The notes: generated from the sequence alone by a model not told the origin. A DNA stretch of 64,000 nt from Clostridiales bacterium (GCA_004556395.1 SFHK01000010.1:7840-71839); one strand, 5' to 3'. Positions 25,017-33,230 are shown, numbered from the stretch's first letter. Numbers and translations: made by a program.

Positions 25017-26315
25017 ATGGCAAAGCTTCATATCGATTTTGACCGCGCGCTCGGCCGCGTGCGTCCCATGCACGGCGTGGGTCAGCCGCCGCTCACTGGC
25101 ATTGATAACCGCATGTTTCATTATCTGAAGGAGGCCGGCGTTCCCTATTCCCGTCCTCACGACGCGGGCGGCGATTTTGGCGGCGGCGTGTACTGCGATA
25201 TATCCTGCGTCTTCCCCGATTTCTCGCGCGATCCCGCCGATCCGGACGCGTATTGCTTTGAATTCACCGACAACCTGCTGGCGGGACTCGTGGAAAACGG
25301 AGTAGAGCCGTTCTACCGCCTTGGCGAAGCAATCGAGAACCACCAGCGGCTGCGGCGCTATACCACCAATCCGCCCGCCGACTACGACAAGTGGGCGCGC
25401 GTGTGCGAGGGTGTCATTCGCCATGTAAACGAGGGCTGGGCGAACGGGCACCATTTCGGCATCCGCTATTTCGAAATCTGGAACGAGCCGGACAACGACA
25501 TTCCAAACCGCGACAACCAGATGTGGTCGGGCTCGATGGAGGACTATTTCCGTCTGTACGACGTAGCCTCCAAATATCTGAAGGCGCGCTTCCCGAAATT
25601 GCAGATCGGCGGCTACGCGGCCTGCGGCTTCTACGCCGAGGCGAACCGGCTGGCGGGTCGAAGCTTCTCGGATCGCGAGCAGTACTTTGATGATTTCTTC
25701 CACGCCTTCCTGAAGTTCGCAGGTGAGAACAAATGCCCGCTGGACTTCTTCTCGTGGCACAGCTACGCGTCCCCCGCGGACACGGAGAACATGGCGCGCT
25801 ACTGCCGCCATCACCTCGACGCGGCAGGGTTCGCGAACGTGCCGATGATTATGAACGAATGGAACCCCTCGATTCACTGCCGCGGATCCGCCTGCGCCGC
25901 CGCCGAAGCCGCGGAGATGTTCCTGCGCATGCACCGCGCCGGCGTGGAAGCCTGCATGTATTATGACGCGCGCTACGGCGTGTCCGTCTACGGCGGCCTG
26001 TTCAACCCGCTCACGGCGAAGCCGTTTTCTACCTATTATTCCTTCGTTGCGTTCAACGCACTGTACCGCGCCGGGACGCAGGTTGCCTGCGAAGCCGACG
26101 CGCCGCTGATCGCCATGGCCGCGGCGGGCGAAAACGGACAGCGGCTCGCGCTGATCGTGAACACGACGAACACGGAAACCGCGCTGACGCTCGAGGGCTG
26201 CCCCGCGCCGGTGCGCCTTTCCGTGGTGGAGGACGGCGAAGCCTGTCTCAAGTGGCGGCCGCTTTCCGACGCCGGCACCATGCCCCCGCACGCCGTCTGG
26301 CTGATGGAGTTCTGA
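25017..26315 (+). CDS. GH39-like (clan A) beta-glycosidase
   Basis: 432 residues with no signal peptide, so probably intracellular. A TIM barrel carries FEIWNEPD with the likely acid/base Glu157 and PMIMNEWNPS with the likely nucleophile Glu281, the Asn-Glu and Glu pair of clan GH-A retaining enzymes. The opening PMHGVGQPPLTGIDN and RPHDAG resemble family 39 beta-xylosidases/iduronidases. A C-terminal beta domain (~345-432) follows. The ATG at 25017 has AAGGGGG upstream. The substrate is probably a short xylose- or uronate-containing oligosaccharide, but that is inference. Confidence 0.72.
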   Translation: MAKLHIDFDRALGRVRPMHGVGQPPLTGIDNRMFHYLKEAGVPYSRPHDAGGDFGGGVYCDISCVFPDFSRDPADPDAYCFEFTDNLLAGLVENGVEPFYRLGEAIENHQRLRRYTTNPPADYDKWARVCEGVIRHVNEGWANGHHFGIRYFEIWNEPDNDIPNRDNQMWSGSMEDYFRLYDVASKYLKARFPKLQIGGYAACGFYAEANRLAGRSFSDREQYFDDFFHAFLKFAGENKCPLDFFSWHSYASPADTENMARYCRHHLDAAGFANVPMIMNEWNPSIHCRGSACAAAEAAEMFLRMHRAGVEACMYYDARYGVSVYGGLFNPLTAKPFSTYYSFVAFNALYRAGTQVACEADAPLIAMAAAGENGQRLALIVNTTNTETALTLEGCPAPVRLSVVEDGEACLKWRPLSDAGTMPPHAVWLMEF

Positions 26316-26341
26316 GAAAAGCCTGTTCATTTCACGGAAAT

Positions 26342-26386
26342 ACGCGGGGCGGCGGCGTTCCAACGGGAACAACCGCCGCCCCGCGT
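26342..26386 (+). terminator. Very stable stem-loop before the radical SAM operon
   Basis: Perfect 14-bp arms ACGCGGGGCGGCGG (26342-26355) and 26373-26386, with GTTCC/GGAAC inside the loop. No U-tract follows and the next ribosome site is 13 bases downstream, so it may be a leader structure rather than a simple terminator. Confidence 0.5.
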
Positions 26387-26414
26387 CCGTCCAACCTGCG
26401 GGAGGTGGATGGAA

Positions 26415-26786
26415 ATGACTGGAAAGGAAACCTGCGCCCGGCTGCGCGAAATTCGAAATGAAATCGCCGTTCAGAACGGCTTTGAACCCATACCCGACAC
26501 CTGCACGCATTCGGGAGATTGCCCCGGCACGTGCCCGAAATGCGACGCGGAGCTGAAGGCTCTATCCGAAAAGCTCGAAGCGCGCGCCAGGCTCAAAAAG
26601 CGCGTGGCGCTGGCGGGAATTTCCGTGGGACTGTGCGCCGCGCTGGCGGGCTGCTCCGTGGAAACGCCCGTCGCCGAATGGCTGGAACGGCTGACGCGGC
26701 CGTCCGAGGTTCGGCAGGCAAACGATCCCGGCGAGGCGACCGTGCTGATGGGCGAGGTCGACATCAGCGGAGCCTATCAGCCGTGA
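26415..26786 (+). CDS. Small Cys-rich single-pass membrane protein, partner of radical SAM enzyme
   Basis: 123 residues, no named family recognised. The N-terminal half is soluble, with TCARLREIRNEIAVQNGFEP then a dense cluster CTHSGDCPGTCPKC (~29-42), a likely Fe-S or zinc site. Then come a charged helix, one hydrophobic segment VALAGISVGLCAALAGC (~65-81), and a tail ending LMGEVDISGAYQP. ATG 26415 is preferred because GGGAGG lies 9 bases before it; an ATG two codons earlier is too close. The stop overlaps the radical SAM GTG start (GTGA), so the two are translationally coupled. A role in electron supply or membrane tethering of the enzyme is inference. Confidence 0.7.
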   Translation: MTGKETCARLREIRNEIAVQNGFEPIPDTCTHSGDCPGTCPKCDAELKALSEKLEARARLKKRVALAGISVGLCAALAGCSVETPVAEWLERLTRPSEVRQANDPGEATVLMGEVDISGAYQP

Positions 26787-27394
26787 GCGCGCTTCTGCCC
26801 GTATACGCGCTGTGCCGCCATCGCATCGATCATGACGGCGGCGGCGTGGTGACGCTGGTCGGTGTAAGCGGCTGTCCGCTGAACTGCCGCTGGTGTCTCA
26901 ACCCCGAAGCCCGCGACGGCGCGGCCGCCGCAAGGCTCTATACCCCGGAAGCGCTGTATGACGCGCTGGCCGTCGACGATCTGTACTTTCAGGCGACGAA
27001 CGGCGGCGTGACCTTTGGCGGCGGCGAGCCGCTGATGCACGCCGACTTCCTCCGCGCCTTCATCTGGCTGGTCAACGGCCGCTGGAAGGTGCGCGCCGAA
27101 ACGTCCCTGCACGTGCCGCCGGAAAATGCGGTGCTGCCGCTGGACGAATATATCGTAGACATAAAGGATATGAATCCCGCCATCTATCACGCCTACACCG
27201 GCGGGAACGCCGCGCTCGCGCGTGAAAACCTCGCCGCCGTCCTGCGCGCCGGAAGCACCGACCGCGTTCTCGCGCGCGTGCCGCTCATTCCGGATTATAA
27301 CACGGAAGGCGACGTGCAGAAGAGCGTCGAAGCCCTACGCGCTATGGGCGTGACGCGCGTCGACCCGTTCCGCTATCTTCGAAAGGAAGCCTGA
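26783..27394 (+). CDS. Short radical SAM protein (activase-like)
   Basis: 203 residues. SGCPLNCRWCLNPE gives the CxxxCxxC cluster (Cys31, Cys35, Cys38) that binds the SAM-cleaving [4Fe-4S], and TFGGGEPLMHADFL is the GGE SAM-binding motif (~75-82). LDEYIVDIKDMNPAIYHAYTGG resembles PflA/glycyl-radical activases, but no glycyl-radical enzyme is nearby and the ferredoxin insert is absent. GTG at 26783 overlaps the previous stop; no ATG fits. A secreted repeat protein starts 7 bases after the stop, so peptide modification is an alternative role. The substrate is unknown. Confidence 0.8.
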   Translation: MSALLPVYALCRHRIDHDGGGVVTLVGVSGCPLNCRWCLNPEARDGAAAARLYTPEALYDALAVDDLYFQATNGGVTFGGGEPLMHADFLRAFIWLVNGRWKVRAETSLHVPPENAVLPLDEYIVDIKDMNPAIYHAYTGGNAALARENLAAVLRAGSTDRVLARVPLIPDYNTEGDVQKSVEALRAMGVTRVDPFRYLRKEA

Positions 27395-27401
27395 TTTTCC
27401 C

Positions 27402-27791
27402 ATGAAACTGCTTCTTATCGCGCTGTCCATGCTGTTCGTGCTCCCCGCGTCTGTCTCCTCCGTCGGCTTTATCGGCGGCGCGGACGGGCCGATGGAGGTT
27501 TTCGTCACCACCCCTGACACAGCCAATACAAACATTGCCATCATCGGCGGCGCGGACGGCCCGACGGAAGTTTTCGTCACCACCCCCGACACGGTCGATA
27601 CAAACATTGCCATCATCGGTGGCGCGGATGGCCCGACGGACGTTTTCGCCGTCAGTCCGGACGAGGCCGACGCGCTGACCGTCATCGGCGGCGCGGATGG
27701 GCCGACCGCCGTGTTCATAAGCGGCTCACCCCGTCTCCTGCCCGCCCTGTGCGGATTCCTTGGCATCCTCTTTGCAAACGCCGGCCGCTGA
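27402..27791 (+). CDS. Secreted four-repeat IGGADGPT protein
   Basis: 129 residues. A signal peptide or anchor (1-20, MKLLLIALSMLFVLPASVSS) is followed by four copies of IGGADGP(T/M)xVF at residues 24, 48, 72 and 95, joined by Thr/Asp-rich linkers such as TTPDTVDTNIAI, and a hydrophobic tail LLPALCGFLGILFANAG. IGGADGPT matches the sodium-binding region of oxaloacetate-decarboxylase beta subunits (OadB), but nothing else of OadB is present. It has no Cys in the repeats. It is the third gene of the operon with the radical SAM gene. Function unknown; possible substrate of that enzyme. Confidence 0.75.
   Translation: MKLLLIALSMLFVLPASVSSVGFIGGADGPMEVFVTTPDTANTNIAIIGGADGPTEVFVTTPDTVDTNIAIIGGADGPTDVFAVSPDEADALTVIGGADGPTAVFISGSPRLLPALCGFLGILFANAGR
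27471..27719 (+). repeat. 72/69-bp coding tandem repeat, four units
   Basis: Units start at 27471, 27543, 27615 and 27684 (steps 72, 72, 69), each with ATCGG(C/T)GGCGCGGA. The first two units are nearly identical over the linker as well, indicating recent duplication; the fourth is cut after the core. Confidence 0.9.
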
Positions 27792-27794
27792 ATC

Positions 27795-27827
27795 GCGCCG
27801 GCGTATTGCGTCGGCGCTCTTTTTTTG
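27795..27827 (+). terminator. Rho-independent terminator of the radical SAM operon
   Basis: GCGCCG (27795-27800) pairs with CGGCGC (27812-27817), then TCT and a T-run to 27826. Confidence 0.75.
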
Positions 27828-27834
27828 CTATAAT
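27807..27834 (+). promoter_or_regulatory. Possible promoter of the DNA glycosylase-pdp operon
   Basis: TTGCGT (27807-27812), 16-bp spacer, TATAAT (27829-27834), overlapping the preceding terminator. Confidence 0.5.
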
Positions 27835-27902
27835 AATACCGGAACACGAACGTGGGAGGCGACCGGCTTGCGAACTCGAACGAGCGTGCCGCCGGTTTTC
27901 TG

Positions 27903-28391
27903 ATGGCGCGCATCTACGGCTTCCCGCCGGTAGCGGACGCGAACAGCCGCGTGCTGATTCTGGGCAGCATGCCCAGCGTGAAATCACTGGAGGACGGGTT
28001 TTACTACGGTCATCCGCGCAACGCCTTCTGGCGCGTGCTGGCCGACGTGTTCGCCGAGCCGCTTCCGGAGGACATTCCCGCGAAGAAGCGGCTGCTCCTG
28101 CGCCACGGTCTCGCGCTATGGGATGTGATCGTCTCGTGCGAACGGGACGGCTCGCTGGACAGCGCCATTCGCCGCGAGGAACTCAACGACTTCGCCGCCT
28201 TCTTCGCCGCGCATCCGAGCATCCACGCGGTGCTGGTGAACGGCGGTCTGGCGGCACAGAAATTCAAACCCGCGCTGGCGGAGGGGCGGCCGATTGTGCG
28301 CCTGCCGTCCACCAGCCCGGCGTACACGCTTCCCTACGACAAAAAGCGGGCCGCATGGCGGTCTGCGCTTATGCGATTTTTGGAGGACTGA
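27903..28391 (+). CDS. DNA-deoxyinosine (hypoxanthine) glycosylase
   Basis: 162 residues from the ATG at 27903. RVLILGSMPSVKSLEDGFYY followed by GHPRNAFWRVL is the signature of the uracil-DNA-glycosylase superfamily branch that removes hypoxanthine from DNA. LWDVIVSCERDGSLDS and LPSTSPAYT complete the active site. It starts base-excision repair of deaminated adenine. A GTG at 27852 would add 17 residues but is not conserved-looking; neither start has a clear ribosome site. pdp begins 3 bases downstream. Confidence 0.87.
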   Translation: MARIYGFPPVADANSRVLILGSMPSVKSLEDGFYYGHPRNAFWRVLADVFAEPLPEDIPAKKRLLLRHGLALWDVIVSCERDGSLDSAIRREELNDFAAFFAAHPSIHAVLVNGGLAAQKFKPALAEGRPIVRLPSTSPAYTLPYDKKRAAWRSALMRFLED

Positions 28392-28393
28392 CC

Positions 28394-29698
28394 ATGTCTG
28401 TGATTGATCTTCTTATAAAAAAGCGCTTCGGCGGCGAGCTGACGCACGAGGAAATCCGCGAATTCGTGCGCGGCGTGACCGACGGCTCCGTGGCCGACTA
28501 TCAGGCCAGCGCAATGCTGATGGCTATCTGCATCAATGGCATGACGGCGGAGGAAACGCTGAACCTGACGATGGAAATGGCCGTCTCCGGCGACACGCTC
28601 GACCTGAGCGCCATTCGCGGCGTGAAGGCGGACAAGCATTCCACCGGCGGCGTGGGCGACACGACCAGTCTCGTTCTGGTGCCTCTGGTCGCGGCCTGCG
28701 GCGTGAAGGTGGCCAAAATGTCCGGCCGCGGGCTGGGCTTCACCGGCGGCACGCTCGACAAGCTGGAATCGGTACCGGGGCTGTCCGTGAGCATGGACAC
28801 AGAGCGCTTCATTGAAACCGTAAACAAGCACGGTCTTGCGATCATCGGCCAGACGAAATCCCTCGCTCCGGCGGACAAGGTGCTCTACGCCCTGCGCGAC
28901 GTGACCGGCACGGTGGACTGCCTGCCGCTGGTGGTCTCCTCCATCCTGTCCAAAAAGATTGCCGCGGGCGCGGACGTGATCGTGCTGGACGTGAAGACCG
29001 GCAGCGGCGCGATCATGCCTACCTATGAAAAATCGCTCGAGCTGGCGCGCACGATGGTGGACATCGGCAACCGAACCGGCCGCAAATTCGCCGCGCTGGT
29101 GACCGACATGAACCAGCCGCTGGGCAACTACGTCGGCAACGCGCTGGAGGTATACGAGGCCATTGAAATCCTCTCCGGCCGCGCCGAGGGCGACCTGAAA
29201 ACCGTTTCCCTCATGCTGGGCGCACACATTCTGCGTCTGGCCGGCGTCGTGTCCACGGTGGACGAGGGCGTTCGCATGCTGGAGGAAAAAATCCGCAGCG
29301 GCGAGGGGCTCAAAAAGCTGTCCGAGCTGTTCGCCTGCGAAGGCGGCGACCCGCGCGTACCCTACGAGCCCGATCGTCTGCCGAAGGCGCCGAAGCAGAT
29401 CGACCTGTTTTCCGACGCGGACGGTTACGTGGCCGGCATTCACACCGACAAAATCGGTTACGCCGCCAAGGCGCTGGGCGCGGGACGCGAGCGCAAGGAG
29501 GACAAAATCGACCTGTCCGTGGGCATCGTGATGAAAAAACGGCTGGGCGACCGCGTAAAGAAGGGCGAGCCGCTGCTCACCATGCACGTTTCGGAGATTT
29601 CGGATGTTCCCCGCGCCGAAGCGCTGGCGCGCGAAGCGTTCCGCTTCACGGATACAAAGCCCGAAACGCCGGAACTGATTCGCGGCGTCGTCGAATGA
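28394..29698 (+). CDS. pdp: Pyrimidine-nucleoside phosphorylase
   Basis: 434 residues. It splits uridine/thymidine with phosphate to the base and (deoxy)ribose-1-phosphate. The family signature SGRGLGFTGGTLDKLE (~112-127), the N-terminal VIDLLIKKRFGGELTHEEI, the phosphate/substrate motif KHSTGGVGDTTSLVL and the C-terminal barrel-sandwich domain (DADGYVAGI, VKKGEPLLTMH) are all present. The ATG follows TTGGAGGACTGACC. It lies in an operon with the DNA glycosylase and, with a 4-base overlap, the membrane protein gene. Confidence 0.95.
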   Translation: MSVIDLLIKKRFGGELTHEEIREFVRGVTDGSVADYQASAMLMAICINGMTAEETLNLTMEMAVSGDTLDLSAIRGVKADKHSTGGVGDTTSLVLVPLVAACGVKVAKMSGRGLGFTGGTLDKLESVPGLSVSMDTERFIETVNKHGLAIIGQTKSLAPADKVLYALRDVTGTVDCLPLVVSSILSKKIAAGADVIVLDVKTGSGAIMPTYEKSLELARTMVDIGNRTGRKFAALVTDMNQPLGNYVGNALEVYEAIEILSGRAEGDLKTVSLMLGAHILRLAGVVSTVDEGVRMLEEKIRSGEGLKKLSELFACEGGDPRVPYEPDRLPKAPKQIDLFSDADGYVAGIHTDKIGYAAKALGAGRERKEDKIDLSVGIVMKKRLGDRVKKGEPLLTMHVSEISDVPRAEALAREAFRFTDTKPETPELIRGVVE

Positions 29699-30804
29699 AA
29701 CGCAAACCAACCGTTTCGGTCTCCAAAATGCCGGAACCTGAAACGCAAAACGAATCCCGACACGCGAAGCGCAGCATGCGGAACATCTTCCGTCGCAGGG
29801 AGAACGCGCGCGCCGCGGCTTCCGAGGATTTGGAACGCGAAGCGCAAACCGCTGACCTTTCTCTGCTGTGCGAGAAAGGTCGACCGACGCGCGAAACGCA
29901 AGCTGTCGGAGGTGCTCTTCAGAAGCGGAACAGAAGACGCGCACTGATCGCCGCGCTGGTCTCTCTTGTGCTGCTGATCGGCGGCACGGTCGGCTTTTCG
30001 GCGCTGGTTTCCCGGCTGAACGCCGTCTCGATCCTGTCCGCGAACGCGGGCAGCTTCGCGCTGGGGCTGGCGCTCACGCTGGCCTGCGCGGCGCTGATTG
30101 CGCTTCTGCCGTCCTCCCGGACGCGCTCCGAGGTTTCTTCGGAGTCGACAGACGAACCGAAGCCCGGCTGCGCGGCTTCGAAGCTGGCTTCTTTCCTTCG
30201 AAAGCCGCTCCTGTGGGCGCCGATTTTTGGCGCGCTGGCCGCGGGGGCGGAAATCGGGCTGTTTTTACTGACGGGCAGCGCCCGCGTATCGCATGGGCGG
30301 ACAGGAACGTCCGCCGGCGGCGTATGGCTGGCGCTGTGGCTCGACGCGGGTCTGGCGCTGTATCCGGCGCTATGGATCTGCGGCGTTCTGCCGCGGTTTG
30401 AATCCGTACGCGCTCCGCGCCTACGGCGCTGGTTCCCGCCTATCGGCGCGGCGCTGGAAGCAGGCTGGCTCCTGTACGCGCGCGGCTGCACGGCGTGGAT
30501 GTTTATCTTGAACGCGCTCCTGCTGGGCGGGCTTTTGTACGCCTTCGCCGGACGAGCGCGCGCGTGGCTTCCGGCCGCGGCGGGCGTGTTTGCCTTTTCC
30601 GCCGCGGCGCGCCTGTTCGGCGAAGCCGCGCCCGTGTATCCGGTGTCTGAGCCGTTTCTGACCGGTGCCGAAGCCGGAGGGCTGTTCGGCTCGCCGGTGC
30701 TGACCGTTTTTCTGCTGTTTTGGGGTCTGACCGTCCTGACGAAGCGCGTGCATTCGCGCGATATACCGAATGATCCCACGGAATTGGGAGGTGGAATGCA
30801 ATGA
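29695..30804 (+). CDS. Membrane protein of unknown function with low-complexity N-terminus
   Basis: 369 residues if the ATG overlapping the pdp stop is used; no ribosome site supports it. Residues 1-80 are Arg/Glu-rich, low complexity and coded by degenerate DNA repeats (GAAACGCAAA and variants at 29698, 29741, 29839, 29891). The rest has about eight hydrophobic segments (from ~84, e.g. ALIAALVSLVLLIGGTVGF). No family recognised. The true start may lie further in, but no good ATG or GTG is available before the first helix. Its stop overlaps the lipid kinase ATG, so the downstream part is probably translated. Confidence 0.5.
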   Translation: MKRKPTVSVSKMPEPETQNESRHAKRSMRNIFRRRENARAAASEDLEREAQTADLSLLCEKGRPTRETQAVGGALQKRNRRRALIAALVSLVLLIGGTVGFSALVSRLNAVSILSANAGSFALGLALTLACAALIALLPSSRTRSEVSSESTDEPKPGCAASKLASFLRKPLLWAPIFGALAAGAEIGLFLLTGSARVSHGRTGTSAGGVWLALWLDAGLALYPALWICGVLPRFESVRAPRLRRWFPPIGAALEAGWLLYARGCTAWMFILNALLLGGLLYAFAGRARAWLPAAAGVFAFSAAARLFGEAAPVYPVSEPFLTGAEAGGLFGSPVLTVFLLFWGLTVLTKRVHSRDIPNDPTELGGGMQ

Positions 30805-31715
30805 ATACCAAACGCATGCTTTTTATCATAAATCCCTGCGCCGGGCAGCGCCGCGTCGCGCGCAAGCTAGCCGACATTCTTCAGCGCTTCTGCGCGGGCG
30901 GCATGGTGCCGACGGTGCTGACGACGGAATACGCCGGGCACGCCCGCAAGCTCGTTCAGCAATACGCCGGGCAGCATGACATCGTGGTCTGCGCGGGCGG
31001 CGACGGCACGCTGAACGAAACGGTGGCCGGGCTTCTGGAATCCGGCGCGGACATTCCCATCGGCTACCTGCCCTGCGGCACGACGAACGACCTCGCCTCC
31101 ACGCTGGGGCTCTCCCGCGACCTCGATCAGGCCGCGCAGGACATTCTGGACGGCCAGCCGCGCATGCTCGACATTGGCAGCTTCAACGGCCGCAACTTCG
31201 TGTACACCGCGTCGTTCGGCGCGTTCACCAGCGTTTCCTACGCCACGCCGCAGCCGATCAAGAACGTGCTGGGCCACTTGGCGTACCTGCTCGAGGGCGT
31301 GAAGAACCTCGGGCAGCTTCAGCCGGTGTACGCCGACGTACATACCGACAGCGGAGACTATTCCGGCGATTTCCTGTTCGGCTCCGTCAGCAACACCACG
31401 TCGCTGGCCGGAATTCTGACGCTGGACAAGAGCCTTGTGCAGCTGGACGACGGCCGGTTCGAGCTTCTGCTCGTGGACATGCCGCGCAACGCCATTGAGT
31501 TCAGTCAGCTGCTGATCAACGTGGCGCAGCGGAAATTCGAGGGGCTTCTGCACCTGTCAACCGCCAGCGCCATCGAAATCAACACCCGCGAAAATGTGGA
31601 CTGGACGCTGGACGGTGAGGACGGCCGCGGCGGCACGCATTTTGACATTCGCAACTTAGGCGGCGCGGTGCGCATCATCACCAATCAGCCGCTGGTTTCC
31701 GAGGGAGAAAACTGA
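30801..31715 (+). CDS. Diacylglycerol/lipid kinase family protein (YegS/DgkB type)
   Basis: 304 residues. The N-terminal INPCAGQRR, the nucleotide-binding CAGGDGTLNETVAGLL (~64-79) and PCGTTNDLASTLGL (~95-108) are the DAGK catalytic-domain signatures; a beta-sandwich domain follows. Members phosphorylate diacylglycerol or related lipids and so return lipid to phospholipid synthesis. The ATG overlaps the previous stop by 4 bases, behind GGGAGGTGG. A pseudouridine synthase gene starts 39 bases downstream. Confidence 0.92.
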   Translation: MNTKRMLFIINPCAGQRRVARKLADILQRFCAGGMVPTVLTTEYAGHARKLVQQYAGQHDIVVCAGGDGTLNETVAGLLESGADIPIGYLPCGTTNDLASTLGLSRDLDQAAQDILDGQPRMLDIGSFNGRNFVYTASFGAFTSVSYATPQPIKNVLGHLAYLLEGVKNLGQLQPVYADVHTDSGDYSGDFLFGSVSNTTSLAGILTLDKSLVQLDDGRFELLLVDMPRNAIEFSQLLINVAQRKFEGLLHLSTASAIEINTRENVDWTLDGEDGRGGTHFDIRNLGGAVRIITNQPLVSEGEN

Positions 31716-31754
31716 GCCGTTCCCCGAAACGGCCAAAGAAGGCAGGAAAGCACC

Positions 31755-32492
31755 ATGGAAAACGAAAAAGGCGTACGCCTGAACAAGTATCTGGCGGACG
31801 CGGGCAAGTGCTCGCGCCGCGAGGCCGACCGCTGGATTGAGGAGGGCCGCGTCTGGATCGACGGGCGGCGCGGAACGCTGGGCGACCGCGTGCTGCCCGG
31901 CATGAAGGTAACCATCGCGGGCGACCGCGTGAAGCGCCAGTCGAAGCCCGTGTACATCGCGCTGAACAAGCCCGTGGGCATCGTGTGCACCTGCGACCCG
32001 AACGAGCCGAACAACGTGGTTTCCTTCATCGACCACGACCGGCGCATCTACCCCATCGGCCGTCTGGACAAGGACAGCGAGGGGCTTCTGCTGCTGACCA
32101 GCGACGGCAACATCGTGAACCGCATCCTCCGCGCCGCGGGACGGCACGAGAAGGAATATCAGGTGACGGTCGACCGCCCCGTCACGCCGGAGTTCATCCG
32201 CGAGATGGAATCGGGCGTAAAGATTCTGGGCACGACGACGCTTCCCTGCCAACTGAAGAAAACCGGCGAGCGCGCCTTCACAATCGTGCTGACGCAGGGG
32301 CTGAACCGGCAGATTCGCCGCATGTGCGAAGCGCTCGGCTACCGCGTAAAGACGCTCAGGCGCGTGCGCATCATGAACATCCGACTGGGAATTTTGAAGC
32401 CGGGCCAGTGGCGCAACCTCGCGCCCACCGAGCTGAGCGAGCTGTTCCGTCAGCTGGACCGCGCCGATGAGGAAAGGAACGAACGAGCATGA
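31755..32492 (+). CDS. Ribosomal large-subunit pseudouridine synthase (RluF/RsuA family)
   Basis: 245 residues. An N-terminal S4 RNA-binding domain, VRLNKYLADAGKCSRREADR (~7-26), is followed by the catalytic domain with YPIGRLDKDSEGLLLLTSDG, whose Asp (~103) is the nucleophile, and the LTQGLNRQIRRMCEALGY motif (~195). It resembles RluF, which modifies 23S rRNA near U2604. The ribosome site is AGGAAAG. It overlaps the SGNH hydrolase gene by 4 bases. Confidence 0.92.
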   Translation: MENEKGVRLNKYLADAGKCSRREADRWIEEGRVWIDGRRGTLGDRVLPGMKVTIAGDRVKRQSKPVYIALNKPVGIVCTCDPNEPNNVVSFIDHDRRIYPIGRLDKDSEGLLLLTSDGNIVNRILRAAGRHEKEYQVTVDRPVTPEFIREMESGVKILGTTTLPCQLKKTGERAFTIVLTQGLNRQIRRMCEALGYRVKTLRRVRIMNIRLGILKPGQWRNLAPTELSELFRQLDRADEERNERA

Positions 32493-33220
32493 ATGTCATG
32501 GAACGCCTTCGCAATCGCCACAATTCCTTCCGCAGCGAGCGCCCCGTCGTGCTGGGCTTTCTGGGCGACAGCGTGACGCACGGCTGCTTCGAGGTCTTTA
32601 TCAACGAAGCCGGCAAGGTCGACACCGCGTGCGAAGCCAGCAGCGCCTACCCGGCGCTGGTCGCGCATGAGCTGGGGCGCATGTTCCCCTTCGCGCAGCC
32701 CGCGGTGATCAACGCCGGCGTGTCCGGCGACAACGCCGTCGGCGGACACAGCCGCCTTGCGCGCGACGTGCTTTTCGCCAGGCCCGATCTGGTTTTCGTC
32801 AACTTCGGTCTGAACGATTCCATGAACCCCGACGTGGAGGACGGCCTGCGCCGCTACCGCGAAGCCATGAAGGGCATCTTCGAGGATGTGCGCAGCAGCG
32901 GCGCGGAATGCGTGCTGGTAACGCCCAACCACATGTGCGGCTACGTTTCCCATCGCCTTGAGAACGACACCCTGCGGGACATCGCCAGGGACGCCGCCCG
33001 CGTGCAGAACGAGGGCATCCTGCGCCGCTATGTGGACGCGGCCCGCGAGGAAGCCCGCGCGCAGGGCGTGCCGGTCGCCGATACCTACCGCGTGTGGGAC
33101 GCGCTTGCCGCCGCGGGCGTCGACACCACCGAGATGCTCGCCAACAGCATCAACCATCCCTCCCGCGAAGCGCATCGGCTTTTCGTGAACGAGATTCTTC
33201 GCGTGCTGCTGGAAGTATAA
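32489..33220 (+). CDS. SGNH/GDSL hydrolase
   Basis: 243 residues. Block I is VVLGFLGDSVTHGCFE with the nucleophile Ser28, block II uses NAGVSGDNAVGG, block III is FVNFGLNDS (~110) and block V is NHPSREAHRLF (~224) with the catalytic His. These are esterases or carbohydrate deacetylases. No signal peptide is seen, so it is cytosolic. The start overlaps the rluF-like stop (ATGA). A long palindromic terminator follows. The substrate is unknown. Confidence 0.87.
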   Translation: MNVMERLRNRHNSFRSERPVVLGFLGDSVTHGCFEVFINEAGKVDTACEASSAYPALVAHELGRMFPFAQPAVINAGVSGDNAVGGHSRLARDVLFARPDLVFVNFGLNDSMNPDVEDGLRRYREAMKGIFEDVRSSGAECVLVTPNHMCGYVSHRLENDTLRDIARDAARVQNEGILRRYVDAAREEARAQGVPVADTYRVWDALAAAGVDTTEMLANSINHPSREAHRLFVNEILRVLLEV

Positions 33221-33230
33221 ACCACGCTGA

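Noticed and set aside
27402..27791. Annotation as oxaloacetate decarboxylase beta subunit
   Set aside because: Only the short IGGADGPT core is shared; the protein lacks the many membrane helices and length (~370-430 residues) of OadB.
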